From NCBI RefSeq assembly GCF_019969725.1, contig NZ_JAHXYW010000012.1, forward strand, positions 62,001 through 126,000: 64,000 nt of DNA, in the 5' to 3' direction. The notes under the pieces are model-generated. The model worked only from the letters and a program-made list of their open reading frames with translations, did not search any database and was not told the origin of the DNA. The number at the start of each line of letters is the position of its first letter. The first letter of the stretch is position 1. This stretch comes from Neobacillus bataviensis (GTDB lineage Bacteria > Bacillota > Bacilli > Bacillales_B > DSM-18226). Below are positions 40,496-48,633 of the stretch, in pieces. The position numbers and the translations under genes were made by a program.

Positions 40496-41638
40496 TCAAT
40501 TCGCCGACACCATCACCAGACACATATCGTCCTTTTGGGCACTTACCAGCTCGGAGCATGGCTGCAGCTGGTGCAGCAGCGACTCCGGATTGTCATTTTC
40601 CTGCAAGCAGCTGATCAGCTTCTCGCTCGCATCCGCATACTCCTCCTCCAGCCACTCCGAGAGCCCGTCCGTAAACAGCAAAATCCGCGCTCCTTCCTTA
40701 TACGGAATCACGCCTTTTTTAACCTCAATCTCCTCAAAAAAGCCAAGCGCACAGCAACCCTCATCCAGCATCCTTACTTCCCCATCCACCAGCGCCATCC
40801 CCTGCGGATGCCCGGCATTCACATACTCGATGCAACGCTCTTCCGTATCCAGCACAAAATAAATCGCCGTAAAATAATAGTTTAAAAGACTATCGGGCAT
40901 GTGAAGCTGATTCATGCGCCGGTTCAGCTCCTTCATGACTTCCTCCGGATCGGATATCCCCGTAATCGTATCTTTTAAAGCAGAATAAATATACATGCAG
41001 ACCAATGAAGACGATATCCCGTGTCCCATCACATCAAGCAAAATCACGCCATACCGGCTCGGACTGATCTTGTACCAGGCATACAAGTCCCCGGCCAGCT
41101 CAAAGGACGGCTTATACACCGCAGAAATCGTGACATCGCCTTCCTGAATCGGGCGGCTGAGCATACTTCGCTGCACCTGCCTGGCCAAATCCAGTTCATA
41201 TTGAATCCGCTGGTCCCGTTCCTTGCGCAAATCCTTCTCATGCTTCAACCGCAGCACCGACCGAATCCGCGCCAGCAGCTCCACTTTATTGATCGGCTTC
41301 ATCACATAATCCAGCGCTCCCGCATCCATCGCCTCGGCCATCTTATACGAATCTCCCATTGCCGAGACAAATATGATTGGCAGGTCGCAGTACCGCTCAT
41401 CAGCCAGAATCGTCCGGCAAGCCTCAAGCCCATCAATCTCCGGCATCATCAAATCCATTAAAATCAAATCTACCGGCACCACAGAAGAAGGACCAGCCCC
41501 ATCCAACTGCAAAAACTGATATAGTTCCTTGGCAGATGTCATCTTAACCAATCTAGGATAGCCCGCTTTCTTCAGGATTTTTTCAATAATCATTAAATTC
41601 GTCACATTATCGTCCACAATGGCAATTTTCATAGGCAT
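40496..41638 (-). CDS. rsbY: Response regulator with PP2C phosphatase domain, RsbY-like
   Basis: 380 residues. Residues 3-125 are a receiver with Asp9/Asp10, Asp62 (LILMDLMMPEIDG) and KPINK; a short coiled coil follows; residues about 165-378 are a SpoIIE-type PP2C phosphatase with Asp residues in AGDLYAW, LLDVMGHG, TDGLSEW and QKDDMCLVM. It would dephosphorylate RsbV and so free sigma-B, after phosphorylation by RsbK. It lies 149 bases downstream of sigB on the same strand; the space holds a variant of the dispersed repeat. The AAAGGGG site is 12 bases from the ATG. Confidence 0.9.
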   Translation of the reverse strand: MPMKIAIVDDNVTNLMIIEKILKKAGYPRLVKMTSAKELYQFLQLDGAGPSSVVPVDLILMDLMMPEIDGLEACRTILADERYCDLPIIFVSAMGDSYKMAEAMDAGALDYVMKPINKVELLARIRSVLRLKHEKDLRKERDQRIQYELDLARQVQRSMLSRPIQEGDVTISAVYKPSFELAGDLYAWYKISPSRYGVILLDVMGHGISSSLVCMYIYSALKDTITGISDPEEVMKELNRRMNQLHMPDSLLNYYFTAIYFVLDTEERCIEYVNAGHPQGMALVDGEVRMLDEGCCALGFFEEIEVKKGVIPYKEGARILLFTDGLSEWLEEEYADASEKLISCLQENDNPESLLHQLQPCSELVSAQKDDMCLVMVSAN

Positions 41639-41685
41639 CCGATAGCCAACCCCTTTTTTGTAAAAAAACTTCCTGCTCCCGAGAA

Positions 41686-41698
41686 GGCGCCTGACACC
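41686..41698 (-). repeat. Variant of the dispersed 13-mer upstream of rsbY
   Basis: GGCGCCTGACACC differs at one base from the common motif. It lies between sigB and rsbY; the TGGACA hairpin is not evident. Confidence 0.65.
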
Positions 41699-41787
41699 TG
41701 AGTGTATTAACGTATTAAAGCAACAATAGTCGAACAGGTGCCGCTGTGCCCAAAAGACGGCCTTTTAAACCGCTTTATAAGCACACC

Positions 41788-42576
41788 TTATTCCACCCGC
41801 TGATAGGCATTGTCCTCAACGGCCTTTCGCAGTTTTTCAAGCGCCTTTTTCTGCAGCCTCGAAACATGCATCTGCGAAATCCCCAATCGCTCGCCCGTTT
41901 CCTTTTGACTATGGTTCGAAACAAACGTGCAATGGATGATTTCCCTTTCGCGGTCGTTTAAAACCTGAAGAGCATTCTCGAGAAGGAGCCGCTGGTCGAC
42001 TTTTTCAAAGCCTTCATCATCTCTTCCAATAATATCATGAGCCGTGACTGAACTTCCATCCTTACCGGTTTCAATCGATTGATCGACAGAAGCGGCCTGA
42101 TAGCTTTTTCCCATTTCCATCGCTTCCAATACTTCCTCTTCGGAAATCTCCATATGTGCAGCTATTTCATGGATCTTTGGCGAGCGTTGATAGCGATTCA
42201 TCAGCTCGTCCACCACTTTTTTAATTTTCGGCCAGGTTTCTTTAATCCGTCTCGGTACATGTACGCTCCAGGTTTTATCCCGTAAAAAACGCTTGATTTC
42301 ACCGATGACGGTCGGGATTAAAAACGTTTCAAATGATCTTCCGACGCTTGCATCATACCGTCTGATTGCGGACAACAGCCCGATCATCGCAACCTGCATG
42401 ATATCCTCGTGAAATTCTTTCCCATGTGAGTATTTCCTCGCCAGGCTCCCGACCAATGCGGTGTAATGTTCCACAAGGATCGTTTGTGCCGATGCGCTCT
42501 CGTTTTCTTGGAATTCCCATATCAGGGCATCGATTTCTTCCTTAGTTCGTTTCACGGTTTGCGATGGTTTGGTCAT
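41788..42576 (-). CDS. sigB: RNA polymerase sigma factor SigB
   Basis: 262 residues from ATG 42576 (MTKPSQTVKR), with GGGGAG 10 bases upstream, inside the rsbW gene (35-base overlap). Regions 2 (GLLSAIRRYDASVGRSFETFLIPTVIGEIKRFLRD), 3 and 4 (HSQKETGERLGISQMHVSRLQKKAL) are complete. It directs the general stress regulon. The operon promoter at 43385-43410 is itself of sigma-B type, giving autoregulation. Confidence 0.95.
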   Translation of the reverse strand: MTKPSQTVKRTKEEIDALIWEFQENESASAQTILVEHYTALVGSLARKYSHGKEFHEDIMQVAMIGLLSAIRRYDASVGRSFETFLIPTVIGEIKRFLRDKTWSVHVPRRIKETWPKIKKVVDELMNRYQRSPKIHEIAAHMEISEEEVLEAMEMGKSYQAASVDQSIETGKDGSSVTAHDIIGRDDEGFEKVDQRLLLENALQVLNDREREIIHCTFVSNHSQKETGERLGISQMHVSRLQKKALEKLRKAVEDNAYQRVE

Positions 42577-43024
42577 GATTTTCACGCTCCCCACTCAGAT
42601 ACTTCACCATGAAGACCGTAACTCCGGAATGTTCTAAAACCCTGACTTCATCCATAAGCGTCTCAATCAAAAATAAACCTAACCCTCCCTCTGACAGCTG
42701 TTCGACCGTACTGGATTCAGTGTAAGGGCCCAGTTCATTTTTTGTCTGGATAAAATTAAAGCTCTTGCCGCTGTCCGCGACCATGATTTCCAGCTTGTCG
42801 GGATAGATCCCAAAACCGATAATCACTTCGCCGCCTTCGTCCATGGAGTAAGCGTGCTGAACCGCATTGGTACAGGCCTCGCTTACCGCGATCTTCATGT
42901 CCTCGATCTCCTCATATGTATATCCGATGCGGCTGGCAATTCCCGATAACGTTAAGCGGATAACACCAACGTAATCCGGTTTTGCCGGAATTTTCATTTC
43001 AATATAATCCATGACTTCGTTCAT
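42542..43024 (-). CDS. rsbW: Anti-sigma-B factor, serine kinase RsbW
   Basis: 160 residues, GHKL ATPase fold: N-box EACTNAVQHAY, G1 VADSGKSF, G2 EGGLGLFLIETLMD. RsbW binds SigB or, after a switch, phosphorylates RsbV. GAGGTGGGGG lies just before the ATG. The C-terminus overlaps the start of sigB, giving coupled synthesis. Confidence 0.95.
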   Translation of the reverse strand: MNEVMDYIEMKIPAKPDYVGVIRLTLSGIASRIGYTYEEIEDMKIAVSEACTNAVQHAYSMDEGGEVIIGFGIYPDKLEIMVADSGKSFNFIQTKNELGPYTESSTVEQLSEGGLGLFLIETLMDEVRVLEHSGVTVFMVKYLSGERENHDQTIANRETN

Positions 43025-43036
43025 GTTCCCCCACCT

Positions 43037-43351
43037 CTAATTTACTGAAATATTCATAATATGACTTAAGCCTGTAATTTCGAAAAGGCGCTTGAGCCGG
43101 TCTGATAAGTCCGTCAGCTGTAATTCTCCGTCACTTTTCTTGAGCTGTTTAAACAAACCGACAAAGACACCCAAACCGGTACTATCCAGGTAGGATACAT
43201 CCTTTAGATTGACAATAATCGATTTATTGCTTCCTTCAGCTAGCGGCAATAGTTCCTCTCGGAGCTTCGGGGCCGTAAACGCATCAATTTCACCTGCCAC
43301 CCGCACCAATATTCCTTTTTCACTCTGCTGCTTCTCTATCTTTAAATTCAT
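43037..43351 (-). CDS. rsbV: Anti-anti-sigma factor RsbV
   Basis: 104 residues, a STAS domain. The RsbW phosphorylation site is Ser57 in YLDSTGLGV. First gene of the sigB operon, with a GAGGTGAGG site and a sigma-B promoter 35-60 bases upstream. Confidence 0.95.
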   Translation of the reverse strand: MNLKIEKQQSEKGILVRVAGEIDAFTAPKLREELLPLAEGSNKSIIVNLKDVSYLDSTGLGVFVGLFKQLKKSDGELQLTDLSDRLKRLFEITGLSHIMNISVN

Positions 43352-43384
43352 GCCATCCTCACCTCTGAAACTATTTATTTTTGC

Positions 43385-43410
43385 TTACCCGCATTTCTAA
43401 AAGTCAAAAC
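43385..43410 (-). promoter_or_regulatory. Autoregulatory sigma-B promoter of rsbV-rsbW-sigB
   Basis: Minus strand: -35 GTTTTG (43405-43410), 14 bp, -10 GGGTAA (43385-43390). The 16-mer TAAAAAAATAGGTTTT overlaps and precedes the -35, identical to the one at 35255-35270. Confidence 0.85.
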
Positions 43411-43527
43411 CTATTTTTTTAGAAAACTTCAGAATTTATTTTTTTATTATACCAAATTATACTAGCTGGCCGTATATCCCTTCTGATCTGGGTGAATTTA
43501 GCTAGATCATGAGGTTTTTTAATTAGG

Positions 43528-43549
43528 GGGCTGTTTTTCGAAACAGCCC
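43528..43549 (-). terminator. Hairpin after CorC-type gene
   Basis: GGGCTGTTT (43528-43536) pairs with AAACAGCCC (43541-43549) around a TTCG tetraloop. The T run after it on the minus strand is weak. Confidence 0.65.
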
Positions 43550-43578
43550 GTTATATATCTATAGTGAACACACTTCTA

Positions 43579-44877
43579 TTAACCAACCTTTTCCACATCC
43601 AAATACATGAGATGGCACCCGTCCGCTTCATGTATTTTGAACATATATCCATCTGCTTCCACTATTGAACCTTTACATGCATTAGTGCTTTGTGTTAAAT
43701 ACCAGCCGCCAATTGTGTCCACATCCTCGGCGGTTAAGTCGGTCCCAAGCAGCTCGTTTAAGGTACGAATTCCTACTTTCGCATTGACAATAAAGTGTTT
43801 TCCAGCTGCTAGCGTCCGAATCTCGGCGACTTCATCTGCATCAAATTCATCCCTTACCTCGCCTACGATTTCTTCAATGATATCTTCGATCGTCACCAAC
43901 CCAGTCGTGCCGCCGTATTCATCCATTAAAATCGCCATATGGGTGCGATCCATTTGCATCCGAATCAATAAGTCATGAATCGGAATCGTCTCAATGACAC
44001 GAATCACTGGCTGGATGAAGGATTTAATCTTCCAATTTTGATAAGGACCTTTATTCATTAATTTGGCTGTCAAAAACCTTTTTACGTTCATCACACCAAT
44101 AATGTGATCCTTGTCTTCCTCCATGACCGGATAGCGGGTAAACCCTTCTGTCTTCAACTTTTGAATGACTACCTCCAGCGTATCACTTACCGAAAGGCAG
44201 CTCATTTCTACCCTTGGCACCATGATTTCTTTGGCCACACGCTCATCAAACTCGAAAATATTATTAACATATTGATACTCATTCTGATTGATTTCCCCCT
44301 TCTTATAGCTTTCCTCCAACAGCAGCCGCAGCTCATCTTCCGAGTGCGCCAGCTCATTCTCATTTGCAGGCTTTAAGCCAAACAGGCCAGCCAGCCACCG
44401 GGCAGAACTATTTAACAACCAGATAAAGGGATACATCACCTTGTTAAACCAAATGATAGGCGTGGAAAAAAGAAGTGCGATGGTTTCGGATTTTTGGATG
44501 GCGACGGTTTTGGGTGCTAATTCCCCTACCACAACATGCAAAAAAGTGACCAAAATGAAAGCAGCTATCAATGACAAAATTCCTGCCGCTGCGTCACCCA
44601 AATGAAGCAGTCCAAACAATGGATGGAGCAGCTTTTCTACGGTCGGTTCCCCCAGCCATCCAAGTCCAAGCGCTGTCACGGTGATCCCGAGCTGACAGGC
44701 TGATAAATATTCATCCAGATGGGTCACGACCCGTTTTGCGGAAACTGCCCCTTTTTTTCCGCTCATTACCAATTCATCAATCCGCGACGGACGTACTTTG
44801 ACGATTGCAAATTCAATCGCAACAAAGAAGCCCGTTAAGGCGATTAATAGGGCAACACTTACTAACTTTATAACCAT
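43579..44877 (-). CDS. Hemolysin-like CNNM/CorC family transporter
   Basis: 432 residues: four membrane segments in a DUF21/CNNM domain (1-190, with [15 protein letters not shown] and [11 protein letters not shown]), a CBS pair (about 205-330; [30 protein letters not shown]) and a CorC/HlyC C-terminal domain (350-430). Members export magnesium or cobalt. AAGGAGGGG precedes the ATG. The gap to the DksA-like gene upstream is 33 bases, so both should come from the sigma-B promoter at 45421-45446. Confidence 0.9.
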   Translation of the reverse strand: MVIKLVSVALLIALTGFFVAIEFAIVKVRPSRIDELVMSGKKGAVSAKRVVTHLDEYLSACQLGITVTALGLGWLGEPTVEKLLHPLFGLLHLGDAAAGILSLIAAFILVTFLHVVVGELAPKTVAIQKSETIALLFSTPIIWFNKVMYPFIWLLNSSARWLAGLFGLKPANENELAHSEDELRLLLEESYKKGEINQNEYQYVNNIFEFDERVAKEIMVPRVEMSCLSVSDTLEVVIQKLKTEGFTRYPVMEEDKDHIIGVMNVKRFLTAKLMNKGPYQNWKIKSFIQPVIRVIETIPIHDLLIRMQMDRTHMAILMDEYGGTTGLVTIEDIIEEIVGEVRDEFDADEVAEIRTLAAGKHFIVNAKVGIRTLNELLGTDLTAEDVDTIGGWYLTQSTNACKGSIVEADGYMFKIHEADGCHLMYLDVEKVG

Positions 44878-44910
44878 CCACTTCCCCTCCTTTTAAATAA
44901 TGTGTTGGAG

Positions 44911-45387
44911 TTAGGATGATGAGTTGCCATGCACAGTCATCAATTCGTCTGCTGTCTGAATTCGTGTATCTCCTCTTGTATTTTGTTTTGACGTGGAAAA
45001 TGATTTTTCCTCGAGAAAGCTTATAGCCCCTTCCTTCTCAAACGTTGCTTGTGCCTCTACTGTCCGCTTGGCATAAGGAAGAGCTTCAAGCCTCGCAAAC
45101 GGAATTCCTTCTCCTGTGTCGATGCAGAGTCCATATGTTCCTTCCCGCATCCGCTCCAGTGCTTCATCGACTTCATCGACTATATTTTTGGCTGTCTGAT
45201 GGATCATTTTTTGTTTTTCAATTTCATCCAATTCGGTGGCTTGATCGGCAAAGTGGTTGTCATAGCTGGTTAGCTCACCAAAATCCTCGAACGTGATTGG
45301 CTGGTTCCCCTCTAGCACTTGCAGCATTTCTTGTTTGGTCTGGATTAATTTGTGGTTTAAAAAAATCAGTTGTTGCTCTGTCAGCAT
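44911..45387 (-). CDS. DksA/TraR-type protein with degenerate zinc finger, YteA/YocK-like
   Basis: 158 residues. The coiled-coil N-terminus (1-95) carries HFADQATELDEIEKQ, the acidic tip typical of YteA/YocK proteins. The finger region reads GTYGLCIDTGEGIPFARLEALPYAKRTVEAQ: only one Cys remains of the usual four, so zinc is probably not bound. In B. subtilis yocK is a general stress gene of sigma-B. A sigma-B promoter lies upstream. Confidence 0.82.
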   Translation of the reverse strand: MLTEQQLIFLNHKLIQTKQEMLQVLEGNQPITFEDFGELTSYDNHFADQATELDEIEKQKMIHQTAKNIVDEVDEALERMREGTYGLCIDTGEGIPFARLEALPYAKRTVEAQATFEKEGAISFLEEKSFSTSKQNTRGDTRIQTADELMTVHGNSSS

Positions 45388-45420
45388 ATCGTTTCCTCCT
45401 CTTCTTTTCCTGCCATGTAC

Positions 45421-45446
45421 ATACCCTTATAGTGAAATGGTAAAAC
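45421..45446 (-). promoter_or_regulatory. Sigma-B promoter of DksA-like/CorC operon
   Basis: Minus strand: -35 GTTTTA (45441-45446), 14 bp, -10 GGGTAT (45421-45426). Confidence 0.85.
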
Positions 45447-45450
45447 CTGT

Positions 45451-45475
45451 GTTTACGACGGGAATATCAGGGTAT
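45451..45475 (+). promoter_or_regulatory. Sigma-B promoter of ydaD-like gene
   Basis: -35 GTTTAC (45451-45456), 13 bp, -10 GGGTAT (45470-45475). The two divergent -35 elements are only 4 bp apart. Confidence 0.85.
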
Positions 45476-45562
45476 TTCACTAACTGTAGCGTCATTAAAG
45501 GCTGATTATGAAAAAGCAGTCCCTTTTTTGCTAGATTTCAATAAATAAAGGAGAGGATTACG

Positions 45563-46420
45563 ATGAATCTACAAAATGGACAACCTGCCCAGCATCAGGA
45601 TCAACAGCCTGGGGTAGAAACAAAAATGAACCCAAAACCGAAGGACGATAATCCGCAATACAAAGGGAGCGGCAAATTAAAAGGAAAAAAAGCCCTAATT
45701 ACCGGTGGCGACAGCGGTATTGGCAAGGCCGTGGCAATCACCTTTGCGAAAGAAGGAGCAGATATTGCTTTTGTTTATCTCGATGAACATAACGATGCGG
45801 AGGAAGCAAAAGCTCAAGTAGAAGAGCAAGGCGTCCGTTGTCTGCTTATCCCAGGAGATGTCGGCGAGGAGTCCTTCTGTCAGGACGCAGTTGAGAAGAC
45901 GGTAAAGGAGCTTGGCAGTTTAGACATTCTGGTTAATAATGCAGCAGAACAGCATCCACAGCCCAGGATTGAGCAGATCAGCACAGCACAGCTGGAAAAA
46001 ACATTCCGAACCAACATTTTTTCGATGTTCCATCTTACCAAAGCCGCCCTGCCGCATTTAAAAGAAGGAAGCAGCATTATCAATACAGCCTCTGTTACAG
46101 CCTACGAGGGCAATGAGCAGCTGATTGACTACTCCTCTACAAAAGGAGCGATTGTCACCTTTACCCGTTCGATGGCCAAATCGCTTGTAAAAAAAGGAAT
46201 CCGCGTCAACGGGATAGCGCCCGGACCGATTTGGACCCCGTTAATTCCTTCGACCTTTTCTGAAGAAAAAGTGGAAAAATTCGGTACCAATACTCCGATG
46301 GGGCGTCCTGGTCAGCCTTATGAGCTCGCCCCAAGCTACGTCCTGCTTGCCTCCGACGATTCCTCCTATATGACCGGGCAGATCATTCATATTAATGGCG
46401 GACAATTTGTGACGAATTAA
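45563..46420 (+). CDS. ydaD: Short-chain dehydrogenase, general stress protein 39 (YdaD-like)
   Basis: 285 residues. A Gln/Pro-rich N-terminal 40 residues precedes the Rossmann core: ITGGDSGIGKAVA (NAD(P) loop), NNAAEQ, catalytic Ser in NTASVTAY and YSSTKGA (Tyr-x-x-x-Lys). The length and N-terminal extension match YdaD/YhdF/YhxC proteins; B. subtilis YdaD is sigma-B dependent. AAAGGAGAGG lies before the ATG. Confidence 0.88.
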   Translation: MNLQNGQPAQHQDQQPGVETKMNPKPKDDNPQYKGSGKLKGKKALITGGDSGIGKAVAITFAKEGADIAFVYLDEHNDAEEAKAQVEEQGVRCLLIPGDVGEESFCQDAVEKTVKELGSLDILVNNAAEQHPQPRIEQISTAQLEKTFRTNIFSMFHLTKAALPHLKEGSSIINTASVTAYEGNEQLIDYSSTKGAIVTFTRSMAKSLVKKGIRVNGIAPGPIWTPLIPSTFSEEKVEKFGTNTPMGRPGQPYELAPSYVLLASDDSSYMTGQIIHINGGQFVTN

Positions 46421-46423
46421 TTC

Positions 46424-46461
46424 AAAAAAGGCATTCGGAAATTTATCCGAATGCCTTTTTT
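46424..46461. terminator. Terminator of ydaD-like gene
   Basis: AAAAAAGGCATTCGGA (46424-46439) pairs with TCCGAATGCCTTTTTT (46446-46461); symmetrical, so useful to both strands. Confidence 0.9.
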
Positions 46462-46541
46462 AATTATCATTAGGATTCGCTGTTAACTGTTAAATGAGCC
46501 CTGCCCTATAAAATCTTTCTCTCCCTCGTTGACAGTCCCGT

Positions 46542-48083
46542 TTACCATACACCCGAAAACAGGCGGGCGAAAGATTCCTTCACCCGTTCAGACGTCGGGC
46601 GTTTGTAAAATTGAACAGGACGAATCCGTCGGCATTCCCTTAGGTCTTCTTCATATTGGACAATCAAGTCTTGTACTGACTCCGTCCCCGTTAAAAATAA
46701 ATTGACTTCAAAATTTAGATGAAAACTGCGCAAATCCATGTTGGCGGTTCCAATCGAGGCAATATACCCATCGACGATGATCAGTTTTTTATGTAAAAAT
46801 CCCTTTTGGTACGTGTAAATTTCGATTCCGGCACGTAATAGCTCTGGAAAATACGAGCGGGAAGCATATTGGGTCAGAAAGCCGTCATTCACTTCAGGTA
46901 CCATCACCCGGACTTGGATCCCTTTTGCAGCCGCAATCCTTAAGGCAGTCAGAATCGCCTGATTAGGGACAAAGTACGGAGAAGCAATCCAAATCGATTT
47001 GGCCGCACAGGTAATCATCGCATAAAAATGATCGCTCATCTTGCGAGTTTCTGGACCGGTCGCCACGACATGGACCAAGCCGTCCTTATTAACGGGGATT
47101 GGTTTCGAACCCTCTTGCCTTGATTTGTCCTCCGGCTGCCTTTCCACCTGCATGGGTTTCCTCTCCTCCATCAGCCTCTCCCTGCAAACATACTCCCAAT
47201 CTGCCAAAAAAACCTTATGCAGCGTCTGAACCGCGTCTCCTTCCAAATAGACATGGGTATCACACCAAAATCCGATGTTTTCGTCCTCCCCGAGATACTC
47301 CACCCCAACATTCAAGCCGCCGACAAACCCTGATGTGCCGTCGATGACAATGATCTTGCGATGGTTGCGGAAATTCCATTTTTGATTCAAAAATCCGCTT
47401 TTGATGGGCAAAAAAGGATAAACAGCCACACCGGCGTCCTGCATTGCTTTAAGATCTGATCTCGAAAGACACAAACTGCCTACTGCATCATAGAGCAATC
47501 TAACCTCTACTCCTTCTTTCACTTTCTCGGCTAAAATCGCGACTAGCTCCTTTCCGAGCCGGTCATAGCGGAATGTATAATATTCCATGTGTATAAATTC
47601 CTTCGCATTCAAAAGCTTTTGTTTGATTTCCCGAAAGGTTTCCTTGCCATTTTTTAAAACTTTTGTTTTCGTATTTGTGTTTGGATGGGTTAAGGTTGAC
47701 CGCTCCAAGTAGCGGGCAAAACACCTCTGGCGCTCATTGAGCTGAGAAAAGTCGAGCATAACTCTGTGGTGACTGGTTTCAAAAATCTCACGATCATTCA
47801 TGCGCTTATGTTTAAAGAGAAGGCCTTTTAACAACAACTGACCGGAATACAAATAAAAGATGTATCCGAATATAGGTAATAACACTAAAATGTAAATCCA
47901 TAAGAGCGTACTTTGTACGGAGCGATTTTCCATGATTAACGAAATCACCGTACTGAGGATGATGACACCATAAAGTGCGATACATACCACTGTCCACTGA
48001 AAAGAGATGTCTCTGAATAGTACTAAATATCCTAAAGCCAGCATCAAGATCACCAAGAAAAATTCCAATCTATGCTTTTTCAT
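46542..48083 (-). CDS. Cardiolipin synthase
   Basis: 513 residues: two N-terminal membrane segments (7-25, 37-75) and two phospholipase-D domains with HKD motifs NHRKIIVIDG ... GFVGGLN and FLHKKLIIVDG ... GTANMD. It condenses two phosphatidylglycerols to cardiolipin. B. subtilis has ClsA, YwiE and YwjE; YwiE is stress-induced by sigma-B, and the sigma-B promoter here suggests the same role, but I do not assign the symbol. Terminated opposite ydaD. Confidence 0.92.
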   Translation of the reverse strand: MKKHRLEFFLVILMLALGYLVLFRDISFQWTVVCIALYGVIILSTVISLIMENRSVQSTLLWIYILVLLPIFGYIFYLYSGQLLLKGLLFKHKRMNDREIFETSHHRVMLDFSQLNERQRCFARYLERSTLTHPNTNTKTKVLKNGKETFREIKQKLLNAKEFIHMEYYTFRYDRLGKELVAILAEKVKEGVEVRLLYDAVGSLCLSRSDLKAMQDAGVAVYPFLPIKSGFLNQKWNFRNHRKIIVIDGTSGFVGGLNVGVEYLGEDENIGFWCDTHVYLEGDAVQTLHKVFLADWEYVCRERLMEERKPMQVERQPEDKSRQEGSKPIPVNKDGLVHVVATGPETRKMSDHFYAMITCAAKSIWIASPYFVPNQAILTALRIAAAKGIQVRVMVPEVNDGFLTQYASRSYFPELLRAGIEIYTYQKGFLHKKLIIVDGYIASIGTANMDLRSFHLNFEVNLFLTGTESVQDLIVQYEEDLRECRRIRPVQFYKRPTSERVKESFARLFSGVW

Positions 48084-48120
48084 ATGCCCTTCTCCCTGCT
48101 TATCACTGTTTAAGAGATAA

Positions 48121-48145
48121 ATACCCGTTTTTGGCTAAAAAAAAC
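48121..48145 (-). promoter_or_regulatory. Sigma-B promoter of cardiolipin synthase
   Basis: Minus strand: -35 GTTTTT (48140-48145), 13 bp, -10 GGGTAT (48121-48126). Confidence 0.75.
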
Positions 48146-48165
48146 TCTCCCGATTGAAAGAATGG

Positions 48166-48197
48166 AAAAAGCTTGCACGATGTTGTGCAAGCTTTTT
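48166..48197. terminator. Terminator of gsiB
   Basis: AAAAAGCTTGCAC (48166-48178) pairs with GTGCAAGCTTTTT (48185-48197). Confidence 0.88.
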
Positions 48198-48220
48198 ATT
48201 AATATCGTCATTTCGGTATA

Positions 48221-48550
48221 TTAGTCGTCATTCCGCTGGTTATTGCGCGATTCTCCGCCTTTTTGACCAATTTCTTGATAAAATTCCTTATCATGATTTT
48301 CAGAAGTAGCTTCCCCGCCTTTGCGGCCAATCTCTTGGTAAAATTCCTTGTCATGATTCTCAGAAGTGGCTTCCCCGCCTTTGCGGCCAATCTCTTGGTA
48401 AAATTCCTTGTCATGGTTTTCAGAAGTGGCTTCCCCGCCTTTTCGACCTATCTCCTGATAGAATTCCTTGTCATGTCTCTCAGCGGTGGCTTGTCCACCT
48501 TTGCGTCCTCGTTCTTCCATGCTCATGTTCTGATCATCTTTTCGGTCCAT
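48221..48550 (-). CDS. gsiB: KGG-repeat stress protein GsiB
   Basis: 109 residues, very hydrophilic. Five 20-residue repeats of the form GRKGGEATSENHDKEFYQEI follow a short leader (MDRKDDQNMSMEERG). B. subtilis GsiB, a classic sigma-B reporter gene, has the same repeats and resembles plant LEA proteins that protect against desiccation. The DNA is a near-perfect 60-bp tandem repeat. AAGGAGG precedes the ATG. Confidence 0.93.
   Translation of the reverse strand: MDRKDDQNMSMEERGRKGGQATAERHDKEFYQEIGRKGGEATSENHDKEFYQEIGRKGGEATSENHDKEFYQEIGRKGGEATSENHDKEFYQEIGQKGGESRNNQRNDD
48270..48510 (-). repeat. 60-bp tandem repeat within gsiB
   Basis: On the plus strand the segment with CCGCCTTTGCGGCCAATCTC recurs with a 60-bp step (about 48314, 48374, diverged copies near 48254, 48434 and 48494). 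The unit encodes one KGG repeat; the third and fourth copies are nearly identical in DNA, so recent duplication or homogenisation is likely. Confidence 0.8.
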
Positions 48551-48604
48551 CTTGAATTCCTCCTTCTGATTTTTTTAAGGTTGGTTTAACCTTATACTCA
48601 TGTA

Positions 48605-48630
48605 GTACCACGAATTTCAGGGATCAAAAC
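48605..48630 (-). promoter_or_regulatory. Possible sigma-B promoter of gsiB
   Basis: Minus strand: -35 GTTTTG (48625-48630), 14 bp, -10 TGGTAC (48605-48610). The -10 is a weak match; the AATAGGTTTTGA context equals that of rsbV. Confidence 0.5.
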
Positions 48631-48633
48631 CTA

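Noticed and set aside
48166..48550. Regularly spaced 60-bp repeats as a CRISPR-like array
   Set aside because: The repeats are contiguous, in frame and encode the KGG units of GsiB; there are no spacers.
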